From the NCBI GenBank assembly GCA_963580285.1, contig OY757011.1:162923908-162987907 (forward strand): a DNA stretch of 64,000 bases, in the 5' to 3' direction. Below the pieces are notes generated by a model that did no database searches, had not been told where the DNA came from, and was given only the letters and a program-made list of their open reading frames with translations. The stretch is from Lucinisca nassula. Taxonomy: Eukaryota; Mollusca; Bivalvia; Lucinida; Lucinidae. The translations under genes were made by a program, and so were the position numbers. Positions 44,885-55,015 of this stretch are shown in pieces (position 1 is the stretch's first letter; the number at the start of each line of letters is the position of its first letter).

Positions 44885-45164
44885 CGACCCCCGCCCATCG
44901 GGGCTTGAATAAATAGATAGGCTGCATGATGCTTCCACGCAGAGCTGAAACCGACCGCACCCGAATACCGGTAAACTGCTTTAGAGGATCTAAGCATGCC
45001 CAGGCAGTCCGTCCATGCTTATAAATCCCTATTGGTTTCATTGGGCGACAGGGTTTGAGATGTCATTTCATCTTATTGTCGGTTAAAAGTCCCACAAAAT
45101 CGGAAGCAACGTCTCCAAAATGACATTTACAGTGTTGGTGGGGATGTTAAATTTCAAATAAAAC
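44885..45164 (+). mobile_element. SINE-like element S3, copy k
   Basis: Counterpart of copy j in the second unit. Nearly identical to it (for example GGTAAACTGC against GGTAAACCGC). Confidence 0.88.
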
Positions 45165-46000
45165 CAAATACATATACCCGCTCTTGTTGTTGACAAGTCT
45201 ATATATATAATGGTGAAATGGTGATAAGGTCTAATAAACACCCATCCAAGGGATTAAAATGAACAATAATTAATGACAAGCGATCGCGTGTGAAGAAGTC
45301 ATTATTGTGGTGCGTCTAAGTAGTGCCCACAATGTACATGTATGCGTCACGAAAGCATGCCTTTGTCATTCTGCCCCCCCCCCCCCCCCCCCCCCCCCCC
45401 GCCCCACTCCCCACACACACACTGAACAAAGCTTTTATAAAGTAAAATAGAGGTGAACAGGGTATACATTATTTTTTTGGTCCTTGCTCAAATGCATAGA
45501 TTGTGGGTATTCGTTAGAACCGACCTGTTGGGGTGGTTCTAATGAGTACCTACAATCTATTCCTGGGCAGAAGTATGAAAATTATCAGAAGCTTTTAGTG
45601 CTAAAATTTTTAATATACATGTATTTGAATAGGCGCGATTTCTTTATGGTTTTGATAAAAATGAAACAAGCAGTGTCCACTGTAGCCCCTTAAAATCTTT
45701 CCCATTTGTGGAATTTGCCATGCGCAGGCTCATTTAGGAAAAAAGAGAAGCATGCTTCTGTAATGACATCATATTGTGCACAGTATTTTTGTTAGTTATA
45801 CGTCAGTCGAGGTATGATGACGTCAAATCTGCAGGGTATTTTTTTTCTGCAAAAAAAAAAAAAAAGTTGATCTAGTTTTTTTATCCGTCAATATTATTAT
45901 TATTTTATTATTATTATCATCATCATGATTTGTTTCCCCGATTCTGTTTCCATGCATACTAAAACATTGCACACATGCACGGAAACAGAAACGGGGAAAC

Positions 46001-46663
46001 CATGTCGAACTTTAACGGACATCCAGGTAACTGATGTCGGTTAAAGTTAATACATAGATTTATATAGGAACTTCATAATTATTTCCGCATAAAATAAAAA
46101 CTTATAAGAATAACTTTTCTGTGCAAGCGGCTCATGATTTTACATTCTTTTTCAATTATCCACATGTGTTTTTAATGAAATTTTATGAACAACTTTTTAG
46201 TCCTTTTTACATATATTTGTTTGTTTTTGTTTGATTTGAGGTTTAACGTCCCCGTCAACACTGTAAAGGTCATTTTGGAGACGTTGCTTTTTTTTGGAAG
46301 CACCCACTAAATGTATAGAATATATAGTAAAACTATTGATTACAGCGACAAAAACTGATGAATTTCTTTTCATAACTTTTTTGTAAATTGTTATTTCTTT
46401 TCTGTGCCAGCGGAAGTAAAATTGCAAATTTATTGTGAACACGCCCATATACATTTTGTAAAATAAAAATGAATATAATTTGGTCCTTTTTGAAAATGAA
46501 ATACACTGCCCCCTTTTTCTATTTACAGTTTACCTTGGTCACCTAGGTAACCATGGCTAGGAGCTGTGGGAGATAATCATTTATTTTCTGTGTTGTACGC
46601 GTTAATTCCCTTCATTATCAGCAGAGCTGAGAAAGGTCGTGTCCGTATAAGTCAGGTATGGTA
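46001..46663 (+). repeat. Tandem 4.3 kb unit, copy 3, truncated
   Basis: CATGTCGAACTTTAACGG up to TAAGTCAGGTATGGTA, then unrelated sequence. It carries a 75 bp SINE tail insertion that the other copies lack. Confidence 0.88.
46220..46294 (-). mobile_element. SINE-like element S3, 5'-truncated copy l, copy-specific
   Basis: TTTGATTTGAGGTTTAACGT, CCCCGTCAACACTGTAAAGG and TTTTGGAGACGTTGCTT interrupt ATATATTTGGAAGCACCC, which is uninterrupted at 32288 and 41815. The insertion therefore came after the tandem duplication. Confidence 0.9.
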
Positions 46664-46856
46664 AAGGTTAAAGACTAGTATATATGTGTAAATTATATAT
46701 AAAAAAATGAATAAATAAACATACACGTATAAACAACAACTGTGATGGTACCTGAGCCTCATTCAGCCTAAAATGTTATAAGCTAATTGTCTACCATAGC
46801 TCCTGATAGTTGTAGCTTCTGATAGTGGGTACTGAAGATAATTTGGGGAAATGTTT

Positions 46857-47395
46857 TCTTATTTATGGCTTGTCTTTGGGTGTGTGTATCGCTTTTGTTG
46901 TTTTGCTTTGGATAGCCAATTGGCCATCTTGTGGAAGAGTAAGTGTCCTTTTGGCTTTCCGCAAGTGGTGTTTCAATTCGGGTCTAGTTGTTTCATGTTT
47001 ATGTTTCTTTCCCTTGGTGTCTCTGATGGGAGCTGTCAGTTAATTGTATTGATTCCTGATCATTGCCTTCACTTCTATTTTCAATTGAACTTTTTGTTGT
47101 GTGTATGTGTTAGAAATAGAATTAACCCTTAATTGTCCTCATTACTTCTCTTTTGGAGCAATGCCTATGTGATAAATAGAAGTAAAACAAAGATCAGGAA
47201 TCGATACAATTAACTTACTCCACCCATCAAAGACACCAAAGGGAAAGAAACACAAACACGAAGCGACCAGACCATAATGGAAACCTAAACAAAGGATGGC
47301 CATAAGGACAGTTACTTGCCCACAAAATGGCCAAATGGCCATCTAAAATAAAAAGACACAAGTGATACACACAGTAAGTAGTAACAAACAACAAC
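46857..47395. repeat. Foldback element with ~230 bp imperfect inverted arms
   Basis: Left arm (46857-47085): GTGTGTATCGCTTTTGTTG, GATAGCCAATTGGCCATC, TTTATGTTTCTTTCCCTTGG, TTAATTGTATTGATTCCTGA. Right arm (47160-47395) carries the complements: GTGATACACACAG, GGCCAAATGGCCATC, CCAAAGGGAAAGAAACAC, TCAGGAATCGATACAATTAA. The spacer is ~75 bp. Short open frames in both arms are by-products. Confidence 0.75.
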
Positions 47396-48507
<1,112 letters not shown>

Positions 48508-48605
48508 TGTATGTAATGTATGTATGTAATGCATGTATGTATGTATGTATGTTTGTATGTAATGCATGCATGTATGTATATATCGCGTTCGAGCAATAGC
48601 GTTTA

Positions 48606-49375
48606 ACTTTTTATATTTTTTTTTGATGGATTTGGAAATTACTTGGCAGAAATATTAACCGTTACGAGACGATGTGTCGCGGGTAATGTCCAGGACGGTT
48701 CCTTCAGGGTAGGGGTCGTTCTCAGAGGTCAAAGGTTAAAAAGCGATTGTTTTCGTATCCAGACAAAAACTTTCTTATGCCTGGATGGATTTCCAAATAA
48801 CGTTAATGATAATCATTATAAGATGATGTGTCACACGAATGGCCCAAGTCGGTACTTCCAAAGTCATGGTCCTACTTAGAAGTCAAAGGTCAAAAAGGTG
48901 TTTTATCATGTCCGATCAATAACTTATTATTATTATTTTTAAAATTACATGGCAGAAATGTTAAACCATCATAAGACGATGTGTCGCGCGCAAGACTTAT
49001 GTCAAAGGCATACTTAGAGGTCAAATGTCAAATAAAAGGCATTTTCCGTGTCCAGTCAGTAACATTCGTTTTTGTTAACCATCCTCAGAAGATTTTTGTG
49101 GCTTGCTAGATCCAGGTAGATGCCACCAAGGCCAAGGTCATCTTTAGAGGTCAAATGGCAAAAAAGGTCTTCTTGAGTCCTGTCAATAACTTTTGTATTC
49201 TTGCATGGATTTTAAAATCACCTGGCCAAAATGTTAGTCATTATCAGATGATGTGGCACACGTAACACTCAGGTCCGTAGCTCAAAGGTGAGGTCATAAA
49301 TGTTTTCCTCACACAGACTATACATAACACTCATTTCTATGTCCAATGTCATATGTCCTATGGACGCAATTCTAG
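48606..49375 (+). repeat. Degenerate type E tandem array
   Basis: About five worn ~155 bp units: TTACTTGGCAGAAATATTAA, GAGACGATGTGTCGCG, TACTTAGAAGTCAAAGGTCA. Ends CAATTCTAGTTTC. No 5' hairpin cap; it begins just after the microsatellite block. Confidence 0.65.
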
Positions 49376-49655
49376 TTTCTTTCTTCTTTTTCTCTATCCC
49401 ATCTTCAATCCTTCGATGGTACCTTTCTCGGAAGACGGCTTAAGGTGAACAGCTCTACTAGGCTCGGCCGTTGACCAACGGTTCTTATAACGGCGGTGGT
49501 GGGGTGCGATCTCACATCAGTACTTGTAACTGGCCAGTCCGACGAGGCCTTAACCACAAGGCATAGCATTCACTGCCGTAACAAATTAATTATCACTGTT
49601 TCGCTCACCTTCGTGCAAATCAGAGAGAGAGAGAGAGAGAGAAGGCAAAAAGACA

Positions 49656-49966
49656 TTGTTTGTTTGTTTGTTTGTTTGATTTGAGGTTTAACGTCCCCGA
49701 CAACACTGTAAAAGTCATTTTGGAGACGTTGCTTCCAATTTTGTGGGACTCATACCCGACAGTGAGATGAATTGACGTCTCAAGCCCTAACGCCCAATGA
49801 AACCAATAGGGTTTATGAGCATGGACACGTCGACTCGCACCGTTTTGCCTGGGCATGCTTAGATCCCCTTAGCGGTTTACCAGTACTCGTGTGCGGGTCG
49901 GTGTCAGTCAGAGGAAGCACCATGCAGCCCATATATTTCTTCAAGTCCCGATGAGCAGGGGCCGAA
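49656..49966 (-). mobile_element. SINE-like element S3, copy m, reverse, near full length
   Basis: (TTTG)n TTTGATTTGAGGTTTAACGT to TTCAAGTCCCGATGAGCAGG. Separated by ~92 bp from forward copy n, so the two face away from each other head to head. A (GA)n run at 49621-49642 adjoins the tail. Confidence 0.88.
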
Positions 49967-50058
49967 AAAAGACATTGTACTTTGAATTTGAGAATAAAGT
50001 TGCACTGGTGTATACAAATGTCTTTTGATAGAATTTCTGCAGCTCCTACGCCAGTTCT

Positions 50059-50366
50059 GTCCCCGCCCATCGGGGCCTGAAGAAATAGATGGGCTGTATA
50101 ATGTTCCACGCAGAGCTGATACCGACACGCACACGAGTACTTGTGAACCGCTTAGAGGATCTAACCTTGCCCAGGCAAAGCGGTGCTAGTCGGCATGTCC
50201 ATGCTTATAAACCTGATTGGTTTCATTGGGCGCCAGGGCATGAGATGTCATTTCATCTCAAGGTCGGGTGAAAAATTCCAAAAATTGGAGGTAACATCTA
50301 GAAAATGACCTTTATACAGTATTGATTGGGACGTTAAATCTCAAAACAAACAAACAAACAAACATA
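50059..50366 (+). mobile_element. SINE-like element S3, copy n, near full length
   Basis: TCCCCGCCCATCGGGGCCTG to GGGACGTTAAATCTCAAAAC and the (CAAA)n tail. Several substitutions (GGAGGTAACATCTAGAAAAT) show age. Confidence 0.87.
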
Positions 50367-50449
50367 CGCCAGTCTGTGGCAGTCCTATTAGTTTAAACTA
50401 GACAAGAATGCAGTCTGAGGAACAACCAAATTCCCCGCCTCACTTTTTA

Positions 50450-51457
50450 TCAGGGCTCAACCTTGTGCCCTTGACCTTGAGTTGGCATGGTTTAATAATG
50501 GGTACTGCACATCAGCTCACTGAGGGGGTATATTTCTCAAAAGTTTAATGAAAATCCTTCCATGGGTAAATGAGATATGAAACGGACACAAAACTCCAAG
50601 TTTCAAACTCGCGACATTCACCTGTGACCTTGACCTTGAGTTGGCATGGTTTCTTTATGGATTCTGTACATCAGCTCACTGAGAGTGATATTTGATAAAA
50701 GTTTAATGAACATCCTTCCAGGGCTAAAGGAGATATGGAACGCACACAGAATTTGACGTGTCAAACTCTTGACCTTCAACTGTGACCTTGACCTTGATTC
50801 GGCATGATTTATTTATGTGTTCTGCACATCCGCTCACTAAGGGGGCATTTGACCAAAAAATTAATGAAAATCCTATCAAGGGTAAAGGGGATACGAAACG
50901 GACACAAAATTCAGTTTCAAACTCGTGGCCTTCCAATGTGTCCTTGACCTTGAGTTGGCATGGTTTATTTATGGGTTCTGCACATAAGCTAACTGAGGGG
51001 GATAATTGACCAGAGTTTGATGAGAATCCTTGCAGGGGTAAAGGAGATATGGAACGGACATACAATTCAAACCTCTTAACTTCAGTTGTGACCTTGACCA
51101 TGAGTCAGCATGGTTTATTTATTGCCCATGAACACCAGCTCACTCAAAAGACTATCTGACCAAAGTGTAATGAAAATCCTTCCAAGGGTAAAGGAGATAT
51201 GGAACGGACACAAAATTCAAAATAGTTGTAAAAGTGTGGCCTTAAACTGTGACCTTGACCTAGAGTCGGCATGGTTCAATTATGAGTACTGCACATCAGC
51301 TGGATGAGACAAATAATTGATCAAAATTTAATGAAATCTGTCAGTGGGTTAAGGAGATATGGAGCGGACAAGAGAGTGTTGCGGACATACAGATGGACGG
51401 ACAGGCAGACGAAGGCCATTCCTATAATCCCCGTTCCGCTTCACGGCGGGGGATAAA
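50450..51457 (-). mobile_element. Hairpin-capped tandem-core element, reverse orientation
   Basis: On the minus strand it starts at 51457 with TTTTATCCCCCGCCGTGAAG / CGGAACGGGGATTATAGG (hairpin), then CTGCCTGTCCGTCCATCTG. About six ~155 bp units follow; on the + strand they read GACCTTGACCTTGAGTTGGC, ATGGTTTATTTATGGGTTCT, CACATCAGCTCACTGAGGG, AAGGAGATATGGAACGGACA. Confidence 0.77.
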
Positions 51458-51847
51458 AATGCGATGTACTGTCAACAGTGGTCAAAAAGAATTATACCGA
51501 TATCAGACATGGTGTCACAGCTAATGATTTTCCATGAAGTGATCGTGCAAATAAACCATATATGCCCTTGTAATTTACAAGAGCAGTAACCACTTCTATA
51601 TATGGTTTAAATGGGCGTGCCGAACCTGTCAAAATGTCTTAGTCTGTGAAAGGAAATTTCGATTTTGCAATTTTCTCCAAATAATCACAGCCTTTCCTGG
51701 TTGCCACAGAAGAATACGACTTGCTGAAGAAATCGGCGTAGGGTCAGGTCTAAAACATTCCCATAGTGATGTATGGGCTAAAATGAGTATTAACAGCAAG
51801 AAACGAAAAAATCGATGATTCAGATTTTCTGAACTGAGTTTAAACTA

Positions 51848-52046
51848 TTAACCCTTGTTGTCGATAACCCCTACCTTTGCAAACAGTGTAGATCTAGATC
51901 ATATGGATTCTAAAAAGAAACCATGTAATCAGGATCTTCAGTGTCATTCCATTTAAGAATTGAATGAATACATTATATCAAGTAATCTGATTAGATGATA
52001 GTCTGAAATGGATATGATAAAATTTGTTCAGCAGGACAAGGGTTAA
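51848..52046. mobile_element. TTAA MITE, copy N6
   Basis: TTAACCCTTGTTGTCGATAA and TTCAGCAGGACAAGGGTTAA, both TTAA intact. Core reduced (GTGTAGATCTAGATCATATG). Confidence 0.82.
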
Positions 52047-52140
52047 AGTATGTGCTGGGTCAGAACAAAACTAACAAGAAAACCTGTGTTACCAGCAAAG
52101 ACTCTAATCAGTCTGAGCTCTAGAGCAGTTTTATTAGCGT

Positions 52141-52406
52141 CCAGGGGCCAGTTGTTCAAAGCATCGTTAGCTTAAAGAGCTCGTTAGTGGTCATATTGTT
52201 AACTCTTCTAGCAAGTACAATATCGTAAATTTTGGTATTTTTGCTGAAAAAAATGTGAGCAGCTTTTGCATCCGCAAACCAATAATCCGCAAAAGCTGCT
52301 CACATTTTTTTTCAGCAAAAATTTCAGCATTTGCCATATTTAATGATCAAAGTTTTAACGATACATTAACTAACGACGTCGTTAGTTTTGAACAACTGGC
52401 CCCTGG
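52141..52406. mobile_element. MITE A, copy 1, intact 20 bp perfect TIR
   Basis: CCAGGGGCCAGTTGTTCAAA pairs exactly with TTTGAACAACTGGCCCCTGG. The centre has a second palindrome (AATGTGAGCAGCTTTTGC / GCAAAAGCTGCTCACATT). Ends 139 bp before exon C. No clear target duplication found. Confidence 0.88.
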
Positions 52407-52545
52407 CTGTTTGCATATTACTTCAGAGTGATATGTGAAATTCAATATGTAATAATAGTCTGTGGATGTGCAGGCTGGTGTATGTCTGAGCACATATGCT
52501 TTGTAGGCTTCTTTGTACCTCAGCCCAATTCCTATGTTTTTACAG

Positions 52546-53706
52546 GTCTATAAGTCCAAGGGATAGCAGAGGTAGAAGAGATGGCAGGGATCCTAGGGAC
52601 AGAGATTATAATGGCCGTCGAAGAGATTCTGACCGTAGGGATAGACATAGCCCAGACAGGTTGAGAAGAGAACAAGATTACAGAGACCGGGGTAGGGACA
52701 GGGACAGGGACAGGGCTAGAGATAGGGGCTCCCCAGACAGAGAAAGATCAAGGAGAGACCATGATCGTAGAGAGCGAGAGAAAGGCAGAACAAAGATAAC
52801 AGAAAATCATGTTGAAAGTAGACATAGTCCTAGAAGGGCAGATAGACGTAGTCCTAAAAGAGAGGAGAGTTCTGACAGCTCATTGGAAAAGGAAGGTAAA
52901 TCTGTCAAAGCAAAGAAAGAAGTGAAGGAAAAGAAAAAGAGAAAGAAACCTGGGGAAGAGATTGAAAAGAAGAAGAAAAAGATAAAAAAAGAAAAAGATA
53001 AAAGTAAAAAGATTAAGAAAGTTAAGAAAGTTGGCAAAGGGAAGACTGTTAAAAAAGGTGACGAAGAAGAAACAGTAAAAAAAGAAGCAGAGACTGAAAC
53101 ATCAGATAATGAAGAGGAAGTTCATAAAGAAACTAAGAAAAAGGCAGTTGTAAAAGCAGTTAAAGAAGAGCCAGTATCAACTGCTGATTCAGACTCTTCA
53201 GAGCAGGAAATGTCGCAGGATTCTGATCAAGAAACCAAAGACGAGGGTGTGGAGGAAGAGAAAGAGCCTAACTCTCCAGCTAATGAACAAGAGACAGAGA
53301 AAGAAAATGAAGACCATCAGGCAACTTCAGATGTTGAAGAATCTCAAAAGGATGCTAGTCAGAATGATTCAGAACAAAGTGAGAGGAGAAGGTCTGTGAA
53401 AAGATCTCAGCCAGAGTCACCAGAAAATGAGGTACAGGGTGAAGATGAAGTTGTGAAATCTCCTGCAAAAAAAGCTAAACTAGAGGATAAAGATGAATCA
53501 TTAGAAACTATGGAGGTAGCAATTCAGGAAGAAAGTTCTGAAGATGACGATGATATACTCTCTAAACCCCTGAAAGATGAGATTATGTTGGAACCGCCAG
53601 AGATCTCCAAATGGGAGAAATTTGAGGATGATCCGTATAATTTATCCCCAGAGCCAGCTAAAACCAAAGCCAAGTGGAAACCTGAGAAAACAACTTTCTT
53701 ACCTAG
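52546..53706 (+). CDS. Exon C of SR-rich nuclear protein
   Basis: Internal exon of 1161 bp (387 codons). The acceptor TATGTTTTTACAG ends at 52545; the first G completes an arginine begun by AG at the end of exon B, giving ...SPRRHR-SISPRDSRG. Domains in order: RD/RE-rich tract (DRDRDRARDRGSPDRERSRR) and RS motifs (RHSPRR, RRSPKR) in residues ~1-105; lysine-rich stretch with strong nuclear-localisation character (KKKRKKPGEEIEKKKKKIKK) at ~125-175; acidic, S/E/D-rich region to ~345; then PPEISKWEKFEDDPYN. SKW(E/D)K followed by acidic residues recalls the VPQSKWDKDDFESEEED segment of vertebrate RBBP6 (recalled, not searched). The frame reaches TAA at 53708, but that TAA lies inside a good donor (CCTAG|GTAAAT), so splicing most likely continues. 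Confidence 0.87.
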
Positions 53707-53712
53707 GTAAAT
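53707..53712 (+). other. Probable splice donor GTAAAT overlapping an in-frame TAA
   Basis: ACCTAG|GTAAAT fits the donor consensus and leaves AG, the same phase as the other two junctions of this gene. If unused, the protein would end ...FLPR. Confidence 0.65.
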
Positions 53713-53934
53713 TTTCACCAATATCATACGTAAGATAGTTAAATTTGCTTTTGCTAAGTATGTGTGCTTGTGGTGTATGGTGGGAATGTGGGGTGTGGTG
53801 TGCCGGGTGAGTTGAGAAATTGTTTGGTGTAAAAGCTTTCACTTCAATTTTAATCAATACAACATCACACTTTGTCAAAATTGACAAGTAACATTTAATT
53901 AGTGACCACATTTTTATACCAAAAATTATCTCTG

Positions 53935-54480
53935 TTAAAATATAAACTCAACAGTTGCATTTTAGGTAGCGGTTGTCCGCTTTCAAAGTTGTTCAAAGAA
54001 TTCAATTCCATGCAGAACTCTGGTTGCCATGGCTGAAATAGGGGAAATTTAGCGAAAACCTTCAAAAATCTTCTAGGCCCAGATCTTTGATATTTGGTAT
54101 GTAGCTTCATCTAATGGACAACTACCAGATTTGTTTAAATTATAGCCCTGGGGTAAAAATTGACCCTGCCCTAGGGGACACGTTTTACATAGACTTTATA
54201 TGGGAAAAATCTTCTTGTCTGAAACCAGAATGCCCAGGTCTTTGATGTTTGGTAGCTTCACCTTATGGACCAGTACCAAAGTTGTTCAAATTATAGCCCC
54301 TTGGTCAAAATTGGCCCTTCCCTAGGGGTCACGTCTTACATAGACTTTATATAGGAAAAACCTTTGAAAATCTTCTTGTCTGAAACCAGAATGCACAGGT
54401 CTTTGATATTTGGTATGTAGCTTCATTTAGTCGACCTCTACCAAGATTGTTCAAATAAAATCATTGGGAGTCAAACCCCC
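53935..54480 (+). repeat. Helentron-like 166 bp units, remnant
   Basis: About three worn units: TCTTTGATATTTGGTATGTA, GCTTCATCTAATGGACAACT, TTAAATTATAGCCCTGGGG. Neither terminal hairpin is present. A (CCA)n run at 54480-54500 follows. Confidence 0.7.
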
Positions 54481-54816
54481 CCACCACCACCACCACCACC
54501 AGTCACATGATTTACGTAGACATTGCATGTTTAACATGGGATTAAATATTGCGACAGTCTTGAAAGTGAAAGATCAGGGAGAAATCTGTTTTGGTCTATA
54601 AAAATCCTAATGAGGTTTTAAATGCAGTCGACTCTCATCTCCAACTCCAAGGGATTGGAATATTTGGTTTGAGGTAACAGTAGTTTTAGATAAAACAAGT
54701 TGAAATCTAATAAACATATAGCAAAACTAACAACAGTGCCCAAAATTTAGTTTGACTTAAGCCATTTGACTTAAGCCATTGTTTAAGATAGAGTTTGGAT
54801 CATGTGAGTCTACTGT

Positions 54817-55015
54817 AAATTGAAATCCAGACGTTTTCATGCTTCAAGTCTGTCTACTTATGATTTTTCCATGCTTAACAATACACTTCCTTATAATCTT
54901 ATAAAAGAAAAACTTAATGATTTAATTGAATGGACTTTTCATAGAGAAGATTCCCAATATCTTGCATGTAATGTTAGAAATGCTTTTTTCACTTCTGAAG
55001 AGCTTATACATTATT
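54817..55015 (+). pseudogene. Reverse transcriptase fragment, N-terminal piece
   Basis: The frame reads LKSRRFHASSLSTYDFSMLN, NTLPYNLIKEKLNDLIEWTF and NAFFTSEELIHYY. This pattern (STYDFS.LYTTLPHNLIKEKL...) is one I know from reverse-transcriptase-like proteins widely annotated in cnidarian and mollusc genomes. Assignment to Penelope-like elements is possible but not certain. The frame stops at the cap of element E2 (55016), and the continuation lies 2.6 kb downstream at 57640-58048. No upstream part of the protein is seen. Confidence 0.75.

Larger units (their letters stand above)
36306..46000 (+). repeat. Tandem 4.3 kb unit, copy 2, split by a 5.3 kb insertion
   Basis: Left piece 36306-36478, insertion 36479-41776, right piece 41777-46000; ungapped length 4397 bp. 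It holds the intact hairpin (42955-43015) that copy 1 lost, a C26 run at 45377-45402, S3 copy k and the same hairpin sets. Confidence 0.9.

Noticed and set aside
46825..47342. Hydrophobic frames resembling small membrane proteins
   Set aside because: They lie in both arms of a foldback repeat and mirror each other; no start or splice context.
50724..51101. 125-codon minus-strand frame with repeated PLPLxGFS
   Set aside because: Translation of ~155 bp tandem units of a hairpin-capped element.
52496..52545. ATG-initiated start of exon C at 52496
   Set aside because: The stretch reads MLCRLLCTSAQFLCFYR and contains the polypyrimidine tract and AG acceptor. In-phase splicing at 52546 fits exon B.
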